DNA of 64,000 nt from Streptococcus infantis SK970 (GTDB taxonomy: Bacteria > Bacillota > Bacilli > Lactobacillales > Streptococcaceae), in assembly GCA_000223255.2 (NCBI GenBank), contig AFUT01000001.1, forward strand, positions 124,001 through 188,000. Direction: 5' to 3'. The number at the start of each line of letters is the position of its first letter. Positions within the stretch are counted from its first letter, which is position 1. The notes below the pieces were generated by a model. That model worked only from the letters and a program-made list of their open reading frames with translations. It had not been told where the DNA came from and made no database searches. Of the stretch, positions 36,594 through 49,195 are shown piece by piece. A program made the position numbers and the translations under genes.

Positions 36594-37451
36594 ATGACAC
36601 AGATGATTGATGGAAAGGCTTTAGCAGCCAAGCTACAAGGACAGTTGGCTGAAAAAACAGCCAAATTAAAGGAAGAGACAGGTTTGGTTCCAGGGTTGGT
36701 CGTTATTTTAGTCGGAGAAAATCCAGCAAGCCAAGTTTACATACGCAACAAGGAGCGTTCTGCTATCGCTGCAGGCTTTCAAAGTGAAGTCGTGCGAGTT
36801 CCGGAGACCATTACTCAAGAGGAATTGTTGGAGTTGATTGCCAAATACAATCAAGATCCAGCTTGGCATGGGATTTTGGTCCAGTTGCCTTTACCAAAAC
36901 ACATCGATGAAGAAGCTATTTTACTAGCCATTGATCCAGAAAAGGATGTAGATGGTTTCCACCCTCTCAACATGGGGCGTCTCTGGTCTGGTCACCCAGT
37001 TATGATTCCTTCAACACCCGCAGGAATTATGGAAATGTTTCATGAATATGGGATTGACTTAGAAGGTAAAAATGCAGTTGTCATTGGTCGTTCCAATATT
37101 GTCGGGAAGCCTATGGCCCAGTTACTGTTGGCTAAAAATGCAACTGTAACCTTGACCCACTCACGTACCCACAATCTAGCCCAAGTAGCTTCTAAAGCCG
37201 ATATTTTGGTCGTAGCTATCGGTCGCGCCAAGTTTGTGACTGCTGACTTTGTCAAACCAGGTGCAGTTGTCATTGATGTAGGGATGAACCGAGATGAAAA
37301 TGGCAAGCTCTGTGGAGATGTTGATTACGATGCTGTTGCACCAATTGCTAGTCATATCACCCCTGTACCTGGCGGAGTTGGTCCAATGACCATTACCATG
37401 CTGATGGAACAAACTTATCAGGCTGCACTACGTAGCTTGGATCAAAATTAA
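36594..37451 (+). CDS. folD: Methylenetetrahydrofolate dehydrogenase/cyclohydrolase
   Basis: FolD interconverts 5,10-methylene-THF and 10-formyl-THF with NADP. I chose ATG 36594 ([13 protein letters not shown]), which gives 285 residues, the usual size; the frame is open further upstream to 36531. Visible motifs are [13 protein letters not shown] (with catalytic Lys), [20 protein letters not shown] and [17 protein letters not shown] of the Rossmann domain. [12 protein letters not shown] is the family C-terminal signature. The frame is intact. Confidence 0.97.
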   Translation: MTQMIDGKALAAKLQGQLAEKTAKLKEETGLVPGLVVILVGENPASQVYIRNKERSAIAAGFQSEVVRVPETITQEELLELIAKYNQDPAWHGILVQLPLPKHIDEEAILLAIDPEKDVDGFHPLNMGRLWSGHPVMIPSTPAGIMEMFHEYGIDLEGKNAVVIGRSNIVGKPMAQLLLAKNATVTLTHSRTHNLAQVASKADILVVAIGRAKFVTADFVKPGAVVIDVGMNRDENGKLCGDVDYDAVAPIASHITPVPGGVGPMTITMLMEQTYQAALRSLDQN

Positions 37452-37460
37452 GTTTATTAT

Positions 37461-37495
37461 GAAAAGTGGTCGAGATAGTGATATCTCGACTTTTC
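37461..37495 (+). terminator. Terminator of folD
   Basis: A stem of GAAAAGTGGTCGAGATA with TATCTCGACTTTTC (two unpaired Gs on the left arm) and loop GTGA, followed by ATTTG. The T-tract is short. Confidence 0.6.
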
Positions 37496-37582
37496 ATTTG
37501 CTGTAAAGATACTTATTTCAATTGATGTTTTTCTTTATTTTTTGTAGTATAATGATAGATAAGAAGTAGTGAGGAAGTAATA

Positions 37583-38470
37583 ATGAAGGCTATTGATAAA
37601 ACTCTACTGAAAAAAGTGATTATCGAGCGTCCTCGTTCTAGTCATAAGGGAGACTACGGTCGCCTTCTCTTGATCGGAGGAACGTATCCTTATGGGGGAG
37701 CGATTATTATGGCTGCTTTAGGGGCGGTTAGAAGCGGCGCAGGCTTAGTGACAGTTGCAACGGATAAAGAAAATATTCCAGCGCTACATAGCCATCTGCC
37801 AGAGGCCATGGCTTTTGACCTTGGTGATAAGCAATTGCTCGAGCAACAGTTACAGAAAGCAAGTGTTGTCTTGGTCGGACCTGGACTAGTGGATGATGAG
37901 CGTGGAGAAGAGCTTCTCCAAACAGTCTTTCAACATTCAAATCAAGATCAGACCCTCATACTGGATGGTGGCGCCCTATCTATTTTAGCGAAGGTTGAAA
38001 TGAAATTTCCTAAGGCTCAGCTTGTTTTAACGCCTCACCAAAGGGAATGGCAAGTCTTGTCAGGCTTAGATTTGACTTCCCAAGGAACTGAGAAAACAGG
38101 AGAGGCTTTGAAGAGATTTCCTTTAGGAACGATTTTGGTTCAAAAAAGTCCTGCGACTCGAATCTGGCAAGCCGGGCATGTAGATTTTTATCAGCTAAGT
38201 GTTGGAGGTCCCTATCAGGCAACTGGGGGCATGGGAGATACCTTGGCTGGGATGATTGCTGGTTTTGCTGGTCAATTCCCACAAGTTAGTCTCTATGAAA
38301 GAGTGACGGTAGCAACATATCTGCACTCAGCAATTGCTCAAGAATTAGCCGGGGACAACTTTGTAGTACTGCCAACCACGATTAGTCAACATATTCCCGC
38401 ATTCATGAAAAAATACAAAAAGACACCTGAAAATATCAGGTGTCTTTTGATGATTAGAAGAGGCCTTTGA
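37583..38470 (+). CDS. nnrD: ADP-dependent NAD(P)HX dehydratase-like protein (YjeF C-domain family)
   Basis: The protein has a ribokinase-like fold typical of NnrD, which repairs hydrated NAD(P)H. Family motifs are HKGDYGRLLLIGGTYPYGGA (about 21-40), VLTPHQREW (about 147) and ATGGMGDTLAGMIAGF (about 213), containing the catalytic Asp of the GMGD loop. As printed it has 295 residues and runs through the terminator at 38417 and into the convergent small gene. One extra A in the run at 38417-38421 would stop it at 38430 (282 residues), which I think more likely. The epimerase half (NnrE) is not fused here. Confidence 0.85.
   Translation: MKAIDKTLLKKVIIERPRSSHKGDYGRLLLIGGTYPYGGAIIMAALGAVRSGAGLVTVATDKENIPALHSHLPEAMAFDLGDKQLLEQQLQKASVVLVGPGLVDDERGEELLQTVFQHSNQDQTLILDGGALSILAKVEMKFPKAQLVLTPHQREWQVLSGLDLTSQGTEKTGEALKRFPLGTILVQKSPATRIWQAGHVDFYQLSVGGPYQATGGMGDTLAGMIAGFAGQFPQVSLYERVTVATYLHSAIAQELAGDNFVVLPTTISQHIPAFMKKYKKTPENIRCLLMIRRGL
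38417..38449. terminator. Bidirectional terminator between nnrD and the 61-aa gene
   Basis: A stem of AAAAGACACCTGA with TCAGGTGTCTTTT and a short AAATA loop. T-tracts are present on both strands. Confidence 0.85.
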
Positions 38471-38639
38471 CCTTATTAACAAGACCGTCAAGTCCTTCTG
38501 ATCCTGAGACCAAAGCTTGTGCTTGGCTTAGGTACTCACCGAGTTGATCCTTGTTTTCTTCAACAAATGTTTTTGCTGCAGAAAAATCTTTGTTCTCAAT
38601 GAGTTCTTTTACTTGGTTAAACAAATCTAATGTGTTCAT
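38454..38639 (-). CDS. Conserved small protein of unknown function (61 aa)
   Basis: The 61-residue product, MNTLDLFNQVKELIENKDF through LDGLVNKVKGLF, is predicted to be two or three amphipathic helices with no membrane segment or cysteine. The start has a strong AAAGGAGGGAACTC Shine-Dalgarno region, and the gene ends at a bidirectional terminator, so it is likely expressed. I recall similar short proteins in other streptococci but no assigned function. Confidence 0.65.
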   Translation of the reverse strand: MNTLDLFNQVKELIENKDFSAAKTFVEENKDQLGEYLSQAQALVSGSEGLDGLVNKVKGLF

Positions 38640-38745
38640 GAGTTCCCTCCTTTTCTACAATTCTATTCAATCATTTTTTCCAAATCTTGCAAGAAACTTG
38701 ACTCTTCAAATAAAGTTCAGGGGTGTCAAATGGTGCAAATTTTGA

Positions 38746-38760
38746 TATAATTTTTAGTGA
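38746..38760 (+). promoter_or_regulatory. Extended -10 promoter placed for a leaderless dinG-like mRNA
   Basis: TTGA followed by TATAAT (38746-38751) is an extended -10 (TGA-TATAAT). The GTG and ATG start codons lie at 38757 and 38760, so transcription would begin at about the start codon. No Shine-Dalgarno sequence can be transcribed. Confidence 0.55.
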
Positions 38761-41207
38761 TGAATTTTAGAAATAATCGGTACGTGGTTGTAGATTTAGA
38801 AGCTACAAGTACCGGAAGTAAGGCAAAAATCATCCAAGTGGGAATTGTAGCCATTGAAGATGGTGAGATTGTTGAGCAATATGCTACTGATGTCAATCCT
38901 CATGAACACTTGGATTCTCATATCAAAGAATTAACGGGTTTGACAGACAAGCGTTTAGCAAAGGCTCCAGAGTTTTCTCAGGTGGCTGGAAAGATTTTTG
39001 AACTGGTCAAAGACGGTATTTTTGTTGCGCACAATGTTCAGTTCGATGCCAATTTACTGGCGGAATTTCTCTTCTTTGAAGGTTATGAATTGCGCACGCC
39101 TCGTATCGATACGGTTGAATTAGCTCAAGTATTTTATCCTCAGCTTGAGAAGTATAATCTTGGTATTCTCTGCCAAGAGTTGGGAATTCCACTTGAGCAA
39201 GCTCATACAGCCCTGTCTGACGCTCAAGCAACTGCAGAACTCTTTCTTTGTATGAGACAAAAGATGTTCCAACTTCCAAAAGGTTTGTTGGAGCGCTTAT
39301 TGAGTTTATCAGACAGCTTACTCTATGAATCTTACCTAGTCATCGAGGAAGTTTATCAGAAACAGTCTCTCCTCGTTGAGCATGATTTGGTAGAAGTGCA
39401 AGGCTTATTCTTAAGAAAAGAGAAGCCAGTCCTTTCTCCACGCAAACTCTCAAAAGATTTCGAGACCAATATTGCCTTGCTAGGTTTGGAGGAAAGAAGC
39501 CGACAAGAAGAATTTGCTCAAAAGGTCCAAGAGTTTTTACAGGAGGAAACAATTTCTTTTATTCAGGCTCAAACGGGAATCGGAAAAACCTACGGCTATC
39601 TCCTGCCAGCCTTGTCACTTGAGAATGAAGGGGGTATCCTACTCAGTGTTCCGACTAAAATCCTTCAAAATCAGGTGATGCAAGAGGAGGCTAAAAGACT
39701 AGAAGAGATTTTCCACATTTCTACTCATAGTCTCAAAGGTCCTCAGAATTACTTGAAGTTAGATGCTTTTCATGCAGCACTAGAGGAAGAAGAGTCCAAT
39801 CGTTTGTTTACACGATTCAAGATGCAACTTCTAGTTTGGCTGACCGAGACAGATACAGGAGATTTAGACGAAATTGGTCAGCTTTATCGCTACCAGCAAT
39901 TCTTACCTAACTTGGTACATGATGGAAATCTTCATAAAGACTCTCTCTTTTGGTTAGAGGATTTTTGGAGACGTGGTCAGGATAAGGCTCGTTCTTGTAA
40001 GTTGCTAGTGACCAATCATGCTTACCTCGTTACTCGACTTGAAGATGATCCCAGTCTTTTAGAGGGACGCCTCTTGATTTTGGATGAAGCCCAGAAAATC
40101 TTGTTGACATTGGAAAATCTTTCTCGAAAATCTTATTTGCTAACGGATTTGCTAGATCAACTTGACCAAGCTCTATCGAGGGAAGAAGGTATGCTTAAAA
40201 GACGCTTGCTAGAAAGTATTCGTTTTGAAATTTCTTATCTACTCGATCAGTTTCTAACTGGTAAACGGAAGATGTGTCCAGCTAGTAGCATTGACAAACT
40301 CCGACAAGATTTTTCTGAGTTGAATTTACCAGAATTTAAAGATTATCAGAAGTTTTTTGCATCTGAGGGGGAATTTTGGTTATCGACTTCAGATGTGTCT
40401 AGAAAGAAGGTTGAAATGACTTCTAGTCGCAATCAGCGTTTGCTCTTTTCTGAAATCTTTCCAGACTCCTGTCAGCTCTTAGCAATCTCCGCAACTTTAG
40501 AAATTAGTGGTCGGGTTTCCTTGCCGGAACTTTTGGGTTTCCCTCAAGCAACCTTTTATTGTCTAGACGAACAGTTTCAAGAAAATCAGGAGATTTTGTT
40601 GGTGAATGATTTTCCATTGGTGACTGAAGTTTCGCTTGAGGAGTATGCACAAGCAATTGTAGAAGTTCTAGAAGAATTATTCCAGCTTGAAGAACCCATT
40701 TTAGTCTTATTTACTGCAAAAGATTTATTGTTGCAAGTATCTGATACTTTAAAAATTCCCCATTTAGCCCAATATAAGCATGGGGAACCAGCACAATTGA
40801 AAAAACGCTTTGAAAAAGGAGATCGTGAGCTCTTACTTGGTGCGGGGAGTTTCTGGGAAGGTGTCGATTTTTCGAGACATCCGCGGGTTATTGAAGTGGT
40901 GACTCGTCTACCTTTCCAAAATCCAGAAGATCCTTTTACTAAAAAGATGAACCAAGAGCTCCGTCTTGAAGGGAAAAATCCTTTTTACGATTATCAGCTT
41001 CCTATGGCCATTATTCGCCTCAAGCAAGCGATTGGAAGAACCATGCGTCGAGTGGGGCAACGCTCTGCAGTTCTGATTCTAGATAGCCGCATGGCAAGTA
41101 AACGCTATGGTAAGCAAATCAGCAAGTCTTTGGCTCGAAGCAATCGTATTAGAGTCATTAGCCGAGAGCAAATTTATATCAATGTTCAAGAATTTTTAAA
41201 TAAATAA
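38760..41207 (+). CDS. dinG: DinG-type ATP-dependent helicase with N-terminal 3'-5' exonuclease domain
   Basis: The roughly 815-residue protein joins a DnaQ-like exonuclease domain (about 1-165) to a superfamily 2 helicase. Exo motifs are VVDLEATS, FVAHNVQFDANLL and HTALSDAQAT. Helicase motifs are I QAQTGIGKTYGYLLP (about 270), II LLILDEAQK and VI QAIGRTMRR near the C-terminus; DEAQ replaces DEAH. It lacks the four Fe-S cysteines of E. coli DinG, as in many Firmicutes. It may act in DNA repair or replication-fork processing. The start could be GTG 38757 or ATG 38760. The frame is intact. Confidence 0.9.
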   Translation: MNFRNNRYVVVDLEATSTGSKAKIIQVGIVAIEDGEIVEQYATDVNPHEHLDSHIKELTGLTDKRLAKAPEFSQVAGKIFELVKDGIFVAHNVQFDANLLAEFLFFEGYELRTPRIDTVELAQVFYPQLEKYNLGILCQELGIPLEQAHTALSDAQATAELFLCMRQKMFQLPKGLLERLLSLSDSLLYESYLVIEEVYQKQSLLVEHDLVEVQGLFLRKEKPVLSPRKLSKDFETNIALLGLEERSRQEEFAQKVQEFLQEETISFIQAQTGIGKTYGYLLPALSLENEGGILLSVPTKILQNQVMQEEAKRLEEIFHISTHSLKGPQNYLKLDAFHAALEEEESNRLFTRFKMQLLVWLTETDTGDLDEIGQLYRYQQFLPNLVHDGNLHKDSLFWLEDFWRRGQDKARSCKLLVTNHAYLVTRLEDDPSLLEGRLLILDEAQKILLTLENLSRKSYLLTDLLDQLDQALSREEGMLKRRLLESIRFEISYLLDQFLTGKRKMCPASSIDKLRQDFSELNLPEFKDYQKFFASEGEFWLSTSDVSRKKVEMTSSRNQRLLFSEIFPDSCQLLAISATLEISGRVSLPELLGFPQATFYCLDEQFQENQEILLVNDFPLVTEVSLEEYAQAIVEVLEELFQLEEPILVLFTAKDLLLQVSDTLKIPHLAQYKHGEPAQLKKRFEKGDRELLLGAGSFWEGVDFSRHPRVIEVVTRLPFQNPEDPFTKKMNQELRLEGKNPFYDYQLPMAIIRLKQAIGRTMRRVGQRSAVLILDSRMASKRYGKQISKSLARSNRIRVISREQIYINVQEFLNK

Positions 41208-41243
41208 TGAAATGAATACCTGAAAGAATGAAGGAGGCCTTTT

Positions 41244-42467
41244 ATGAAACGTTCTCTCGACTCTAGGGTCGATTATAGTTTAATATTACCAGTATTTTGT
41301 TTGTTGGTGATTGGAGTCGTAGCTATTTATATAGCAGTTAGTCATGACTACCCAAACAATGTTTGGCCCATACTTGGACAACAACTGGCTTGGATATCGC
41401 TAGGGATTGTTTTTAGTTTCATAGTCATGTTTTTTAACACAAAGTTTCTCTGGCAGTCCACACCTTATTTATATGGACTCGGTCTAGCCTTGATGGTCTT
41501 GCCTTTGGTCTTCTACAACCCGAGTTTAGTAGCTGCAACAGGTGCAAAAAACTGGGTATCAATCGGTGGTTATACACTCTTTCAACCCTCCGAATTCATG
41601 AAGATATCCTATATTTTGATGCTGGCATACGTTATCGTAACCTTTACTAAGAAACATAAAGACAAAGAACGAACTATTGGCTTAGATTTTCTATTGATTT
41701 TGTGGATGATCGTTTTCACGATTCCAGTTTTAGTGTTACTAGCCTTGCAAAGTGACCTTGGAACAGCTATGGTTTTTGTTGCAATCTTTGCAGGACTTGT
41801 CTTATTGTCTGGTGTTTCTTGGAAGATTATTATTCCAGTCTTTGTAACAGTTGTATCAGCCATTACAGGCTTCCTAGCAATCTTTATCACAAAAGACGGG
41901 CGTGCCTTTCTGCACCAAATTGGGATGCCGACATATCAGATTAACCGTATCCTTGCTTGGCTCAATCCCTTTGATTATGCTCAAACGACAACCTATCAAC
42001 AGGCGCAGGGTCAAATTGCGATTGGTAGCGGTGGAATTTTTGGTCAAGGCTTTAATGTGTCTAATCTCCTTATTCCAGTCCGCGAGAGTGATATGATTTT
42101 CACAGTAATTGCGGAAGATTTTGGATTTATTGGTTCAGTTGTTGTGGTTGCACTCTATCTACTGCTTATCTATCGCATGTTAAAGATTACCCTAAAATCC
42201 AATAATCAATTTTATACCTACATCTCAACTGGATTTATCATGATGCTCTTGTTCCATATCTTTGAAAATATTGGTGCGGTTACTGGTCTTCTCCCTCTGA
42301 CAGGGATTCCTCTGCCATTTATTTCTCAAGGGGGATCAGCTATTATCAGTAATCTTATTGGTATAGGTTTGCTTTTATCGATGAGCTACCAAACTCATTT
42401 GGCAGATGAAAAGAGTGGCCGAACAAGATTCAAACGTAAAAAAGTTGTACTTAAGAAAGTGAAATAA
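41244..42467 (+). CDS. rodA: Peptidoglycan glycosyltransferase RodA (SEDS family)
   Basis: This 407-residue SEDS protein has about ten membrane helices and polymerises glycan strands during peripheral wall growth with a class B PBP. Conserved blocks include GAKNWVSIGGYTLFQPSEFM (about 94-113), LQSDLGTAMV, ESDMIFTVIAEDFGFIG and GIPLPFISQGGSA (about 353). The basic tail RTRFKRKKVVLKKVK is cytoplasmic. The ATG follows AAGGAGGCC. The DJ-1-like gene follows by 10 bases, so they are likely co-transcribed. The frame is intact. Confidence 0.93.
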   Translation: MKRSLDSRVDYSLILPVFCLLVIGVVAIYIAVSHDYPNNVWPILGQQLAWISLGIVFSFIVMFFNTKFLWQSTPYLYGLGLALMVLPLVFYNPSLVAATGAKNWVSIGGYTLFQPSEFMKISYILMLAYVIVTFTKKHKDKERTIGLDFLLILWMIVFTIPVLVLLALQSDLGTAMVFVAIFAGLVLLSGVSWKIIIPVFVTVVSAITGFLAIFITKDGRAFLHQIGMPTYQINRILAWLNPFDYAQTTTYQQAQGQIAIGSGGIFGQGFNVSNLLIPVRESDMIFTVIAEDFGFIGSVVVVALYLLLIYRMLKITLKSNNQFYTYISTGFIMMLLFHIFENIGAVTGLLPLTGIPLPFISQGGSAIISNLIGIGLLLSMSYQTHLADEKSGRTRFKRKKVVLKKVK

Positions 42468-42477
42468 GGAGGTCGCT

Positions 42478-43026
42478 ATGCCTAAAGTTGCAGTTATCCT
42501 AGCAAATGGCTTTGAAGAAATTGAAGCCTTGACTGTCGTAGACGTCTTGCGTCGCGCAAATATCACCTGCCATATGGTAGGATTTGAAGATACAGTGACA
42601 GGTTCACATGCCATTCAAGTTCAAGCTGATCGAGTGTTTGATGGGAATTTATCAGAGTATGACATGATTGTCCTTCCAGGAGGTATGCCTGGTTCTGCCC
42701 ACTTGCGGGACAATGAACAATTGATCACTGAACTTCAAAAATTTGAGAAAATTGGTAAAAAGGTAGCAGCCATCTGTGCGGCTCCAATTGCATTGAATCA
42801 GGCAGGTCTACTAGAAGGTAGAAACTTCACCTGCTATGATGGAGTCCAAGAACAAATTGCTGACGGTCACTATAGCAAAGAAACAGTAGTAGTGGATGGG
42901 AATGTTATCACTAGCCGTGGGCCAGCAACAGCTTTAGCCTTTGCTTACCACTTGGTAGAAACACTGGGCGGAGATGCTGAGTCTCTAAGAAATGGCATGC
43001 TCTACACAGACCTATTTGAAAAATAA
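42478..43026 (+). CDS. DJ-1/PfpI (ThiJ) family protein
   Basis: The 182-residue protein has the DJ-1 fold with nucleophilic cysteine in AAICAAPIAL (about residue 101), glutamate in NGFEEIEALTVVDVLRRA (about 15) and the VLPGGMPGS loop. Members act as deglycases, chaperones or redox sensors; the role here is unknown. It starts 10 bases after rodA with GGAGGTCGCT as RBS and ends at a strong terminator. The frame is intact. Confidence 0.88.
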   Translation: MPKVAVILANGFEEIEALTVVDVLRRANITCHMVGFEDTVTGSHAIQVQADRVFDGNLSEYDMIVLPGGMPGSAHLRDNEQLITELQKFEKIGKKVAAICAAPIALNQAGLLEGRNFTCYDGVQEQIADGHYSKETVVVDGNVITSRGPATALAFAYHLVETLGGDAESLRNGMLYTDLFEK

Positions 43027-43036
43027 TGAACAAACT

Positions 43037-43078
43037 GAGGAGAATCTTTCTTGATGGAGAAGATTCTTCTCTTTTTTA
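43037..43078 (+). terminator. Terminator after the rodA / DJ-1 operon
   Basis: A 12-bp stem (GAGGAGAATCTT with AAGATTCTTCTC, one mismatch-type pair) and 11-base loop are followed by TTTTTT. Confidence 0.88.
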
Positions 43079-43119
43079 ATGGCAAAAACCAAGGTAAACA
43101 TCGCTTTTTTTATAAAAAA

Positions 43120-43135
43120 TGGTATAATGAAGGGT

Positions 43136-43136
<1 letters not shown>
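43120..43136 (+). promoter_or_regulatory. Extended -10 promoter placed for a leaderless HAD-gene mRNA
   Basis: TGGTATAAT (hexamer 43123-43128) ends 7 bases before ATG 43136. Transcription would start at or within a base of the start codon. It lies beyond the preceding terminator, so it is the likely source of the HAD-gyrB transcript. Confidence 0.55.
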
Positions 43137-45660
<2,524 letters not shown>

Positions 45661-45739
45661 AAAATTGGGAAATAGTTCCCAAGGTTTGAAAAATATGATA
45701 TAATCATTACAATTGTGTCATGTATAAAAGGAGTTTGAT

Positions 45740-47465
45740 ATGTCAAATAATCAGTTGATTATTACTTTGATTGGAATTGCAGTCCTGCTTCTTATTGCTT
45801 TTGCAGTAGCAATTTTGTTACGCAAACGAAATGAGAGTAGACTTGCAGCTTTAGAAGAAAAAAGAAGAACTATATAACCTTCCTGTTAATGATGAGGTAG
45901 AGGTTGTTAAAAATATGCATCTGATTGGTCAAAGTCAGGTTGCTTTTAGAGAATGGAACCAAAAATGGGTAGATTTGTCTCTTAACTCTTTTGCAGATAT
46001 TGAGAATAACCTCTTTGAAGCTGAAGGATATAATAACTCATTCCGTTTTTTGAAAGCTAAGCACCAGATTGATCAAATTGAAAGTCAGATTGAACTTGTT
46101 GAAGAGGATATTACTGCGATTCGTAATGCCTTGTCTGATTTAGAAAAACAAGAATCAAAAAATAGCGGACGTGTGCTACATGCCCTAGAATTATTCGAAA
46201 AACTACAAAATACGGTAGCTGAAGATTCTGAAAAATATGGTCAAGCTCTTCCGGAAATTGAAAAGCAATTGGAGAACATCCAATCTGAGTTTTCTCAATT
46301 TGTAACCTTGAATTCTTCAGGGGATCCGGTTGAAGCAGCAGGGATTTTAGATAACGCTGAAAATCATATTTTGGCCTTGACACATATCGTTGAAAGAATT
46401 CCAGCGATTGTAACGAAGCTGACTACTGAATTGCCAGAACAACTTGAAGATTTAGAAGCAGGTTACCGTAAGCTTTTAGATGAGAACTATCATTTTGTAG
46501 AAACAGATATCGAGTCTCGTCTTCAACTTCTCTATGAAGCCTTGAAAAATAATCACGAAAATATCCGTACATTGGAGTTGGACAATGCAGAGTATGAAAA
46601 TACTCAAATCCAAGAAGAGATTAATGCACTTTATGATATTTTTACACGTGAAATTACAGCGCATAAAGCTTTTGAAAAATTGGTAACTACCCTTCCTACT
46701 TATCTTAGCCACTTGAAAGAAAATAATCAGGTCTTGGTTAAAGATATTGAACGTCTTGAGAAAAACTACCTGATTTCTGAAAGCGATGTAAATCGAGTTC
46801 GTCGTCTTCAAGCTGATATCTCAGCTTTGAATGCTACAATTGAAGAGTTAACAAATGACCAAACAGAAGTTTCAGAAGCATATTCTGTATTACAAGAACG
46901 TTTGGAAAATGTCCAATCTACATTAAAAGATATTGAAGATGACCAAATCGGTGTTAGTGAGCGTCTAGTTCAGATTGAAAAAGATGATATCAATGCTCGT
47001 CAAAAAGCAAATGTATATGTCAACCGTCTGCATACGATCAAACGCTACATGGAGAAAAGAAATCTTCCAGGAATCCCACAAAAATTCTTGAAGCTCTTCT
47101 TTGATGCAAGTCATAGTACAGAAGACTTGATGGCTGAGTTGGAACAAGCGAAAGTGAATATCGAATCTGTAAATCGTATCCTTGAGATTGCGACAAATGA
47201 TATGAATATGTTGGAAGAAGAGACATACAGCATTGTTCAAAATGCAACACTTACGGAACAATTGCTTCAATATTCGAACCGCTACAGATCATTCGATGAT
47301 CGTATTCAACAAGCTTTCCAAGAAGCTTTGAATATCTTTGAAACAACCTTTGATTACCAAGCATCTTTCGAAAAAATCTCTCAAGCATTAGAAGTAGCAG
47401 AACCAGGCGTGACAAATCGCTTCGTTACTTCATATGAAAAAACAAGAGAAAGTATTCGTTTCTAA
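45740..47465 (+). CDS. ezrA: Septation ring regulator EzrA (apparent frameshift near start)
   Basis: EzrA is a membrane-anchored spectrin-like protein that links FtsZ to peptidoglycan synthesis; it is essential in pneumococcus. The ATG at 45740 follows AAAGGAG and opens with one transmembrane helix (about 5-27), QLIITLIGIAVLLLIAFAVA. The body (from YNLPVNDEVE onward) is almost entirely coiled coil. Between GAAGAA and GAAGAACTATAT there are four As where three or six are needed (45860-45863), so the frame breaks by two missing bases or one extra. EEKKEELYN in relatives favours two missing, giving 575 residues. Confidence 0.95.
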
Positions 47466-47470
47466 TATAT

Positions 47471-47503
47471 AAAAGAATCCTTGATTTTTCCTAGGATTCT
47501 TTT
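47471..47503. terminator. Terminator of ezrA
   Basis: A perfect 11-bp stem (AAAAGAATCCT with AGGATTCTTTT) with an 11-base loop and T-rich tail, 5 bases after the stop. Confidence 0.85.
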
Positions 47504-47581
47504 ACTTTTCTTTAGCTATTTTAAATATTTTTATGCCATGTTTTCATTGAAATTATAGTTCGTATTTGATATGATAAGACT

Positions 47582-48975
47582 ATGACAAAAAAGAGATTAC
47601 CCCAGAATAAAGTAAAGAATAAAAATAATAAAAAGCTTGGCACTCTTGTCTTGCTTTTATTTCTAACAATGTTAGCACTCGGTAGTGTGATTACTTATAA
47701 AGTGTTGAACAAACAAGCCTTTGAACAGAAAATTGAGAGCCTCAAGAAGGAAAAAGAAGACGCCTACTCCAAAGGAAGTCAAAAAGAGCATTTCCGCAAA
47801 GAGAAAACAGAAATAATCACCTATTATCCGCTAGTCGGAGATAGCGTTATCTCTCCTGTCAAGGATGTCATCGTAAAAGATATCACTGACAAAGTAGAAG
47901 GTAAAGAACAGTTGATTTTTTATTACTCAGAAAAAGGGGATTCCTCTTTGACTGGGGTTGAAAATCGTTTGATTAAAAAACAGACCTATGACTTGGCAAA
48001 TTCTAATGTCGTTGAATTAGAAAATACAACTTTGGACCAGCGTTATCTGAAAGAAGATGGCTCTATCTTTACCCTGGATCAACTCTTTACAGACTCATCC
48101 ACGACCAAAGAAAAATTACTTGAGGGAGTTAAGTCAACTCTCCAAGATAAAAAAGTAGAGCAATCAGTTGTCGACCAAGTTTCAGCTGATTTCTCAGCTG
48201 CAGAATTGTCAAGCTGGAAGTTTGCTTATAAAGATAGCCAATTGATTCTTTATCCAGTCAAAGCAACGGCTAATGTTGAAGAGATAGCAATGCCTATTTC
48301 AGATTTCTTTGATTATATTCAAACATCTTATCTAACAGAGAAAGATGCAGAACTTTATAAAAAAGTTCAAGCAGAAAAACATAAAAAAGTTGTTGCCTTA
48401 ACCTTTGATGATGGTCCTGATGGCAATACAACACCACAAGCCTTGGATATTTTGGCTAAGTACAAAATCAAAGCAACCTTCTTTGTACAAGGGAAAATAT
48501 TGCAGGCAATGAAGCTATTCTCAAACGTATGCAGGCTGAGGGACATGAAGTTGGGAACCATAGTTGGAACCATCCGGTTTTAACACAACTCTCATTTGAA
48601 GATGCTAAAAAACAAATTACGGATACAGAATCAGCAATTACTAGTGTTCTCGGAAAAAGTACAAAATTGATGCGTCCACCATATGGTGCAATTTCAGATG
48701 ATATCCGTAATAGCCTCGATTTGAGCTTTATTATGTGGAATGTAGATAGTTTGGACTGGAAAACTAAAAATGAATCAGCTATTCTGGCAGAAATCCAACG
48801 ACAAACGACTGATGGTTCTATTATCCTTTTGCATGATATTCATCAGACGTCGGTAAATTCACTACCAAAAGTTATTGAGTATTTGCAGGGACAAGGATAT
48901 AGCTTTGTTACAGTTTCAGAAATGCTCAACACGCGTTTGAAACCTCATGAACTGTACTACTCACAACATCAATAG
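47582..48975 (+). CDS. pgdA: Peptidoglycan N-acetylglucosamine deacetylase PgdA-like (apparent frameshift)
   Basis: This is a membrane-anchored polysaccharide deacetylase of carbohydrate esterase family 4. One N-terminal transmembrane helix (about 20-42) precedes a long N-terminal region (to about 265) and the NodB domain. Catalytic Asp and metal ligands are seen in [13 protein letters not shown] and in GNHSWNHP (HxxxH). MRPPYGAI is motif 3 and LLHDIH the late histidine motif. The frame breaks after FFVQGK; one extra A in the run at 48494-48497 gives [10 protein letters not shown] and 464 residues. Deacetylation confers lysozyme resistance. Confidence 0.92.
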
Positions 48976-49004
48976 AAAAAAGATAAGAAAAAATATTTTA
49001 TATC

Positions 49005-49033
49005 TTGACAAGTAGGGAAAAACTTGATATCAT
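49005..49033 (+). promoter_or_regulatory. Promoter of infC-rpmI-rplT
   Basis: TTGACA (49005-49010), a 17-bp spacer and TATCAT (49028-49033). Confidence 0.8.
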
Positions 49034-49039
49034 ATTACA

Positions 49040-49178
49040 GATGAGAAAAGCAGAAGTGAGAACTTCTCGCCTTGCGACTAACGTTGTCTGGCCCCTACAG
49101 ATCAAGTTTCAGAAATGAACTATAATCATGTAGAGCGGATTTGCGTTAGCAAGTCCGCTCTTGTTTTTCTCTAAACTA
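49040..49178 (+). promoter_or_regulatory. L20-type autoregulatory leader with attenuator
   Basis: The leader of about 145 bases before infC contains GAGAAGTTCTC-type pairing (GAAGTGAGAACTTC) and CAAGTTTCAGAAATGAACT. It ends in a strong terminator hairpin at 49132-49172: AGAGCGGA with TCCGCTCT around TTGCGTTAGCAAG, then TGTTTTT. Position and premature terminator match the Firmicute L20 leader, in which L20 binding promotes termination upstream of infC. Confidence 0.75.
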
Positions 49179-49195
49179 AAAAAGAGGTGAAAACC

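Noticed and set aside
49187..49195. GTG 49187 as the infC start
   Set aside because: The codon lies inside the GAGGTGA Shine-Dalgarno sequence, leaving no RBS for itself, while ATA 49196 has ideal spacing.
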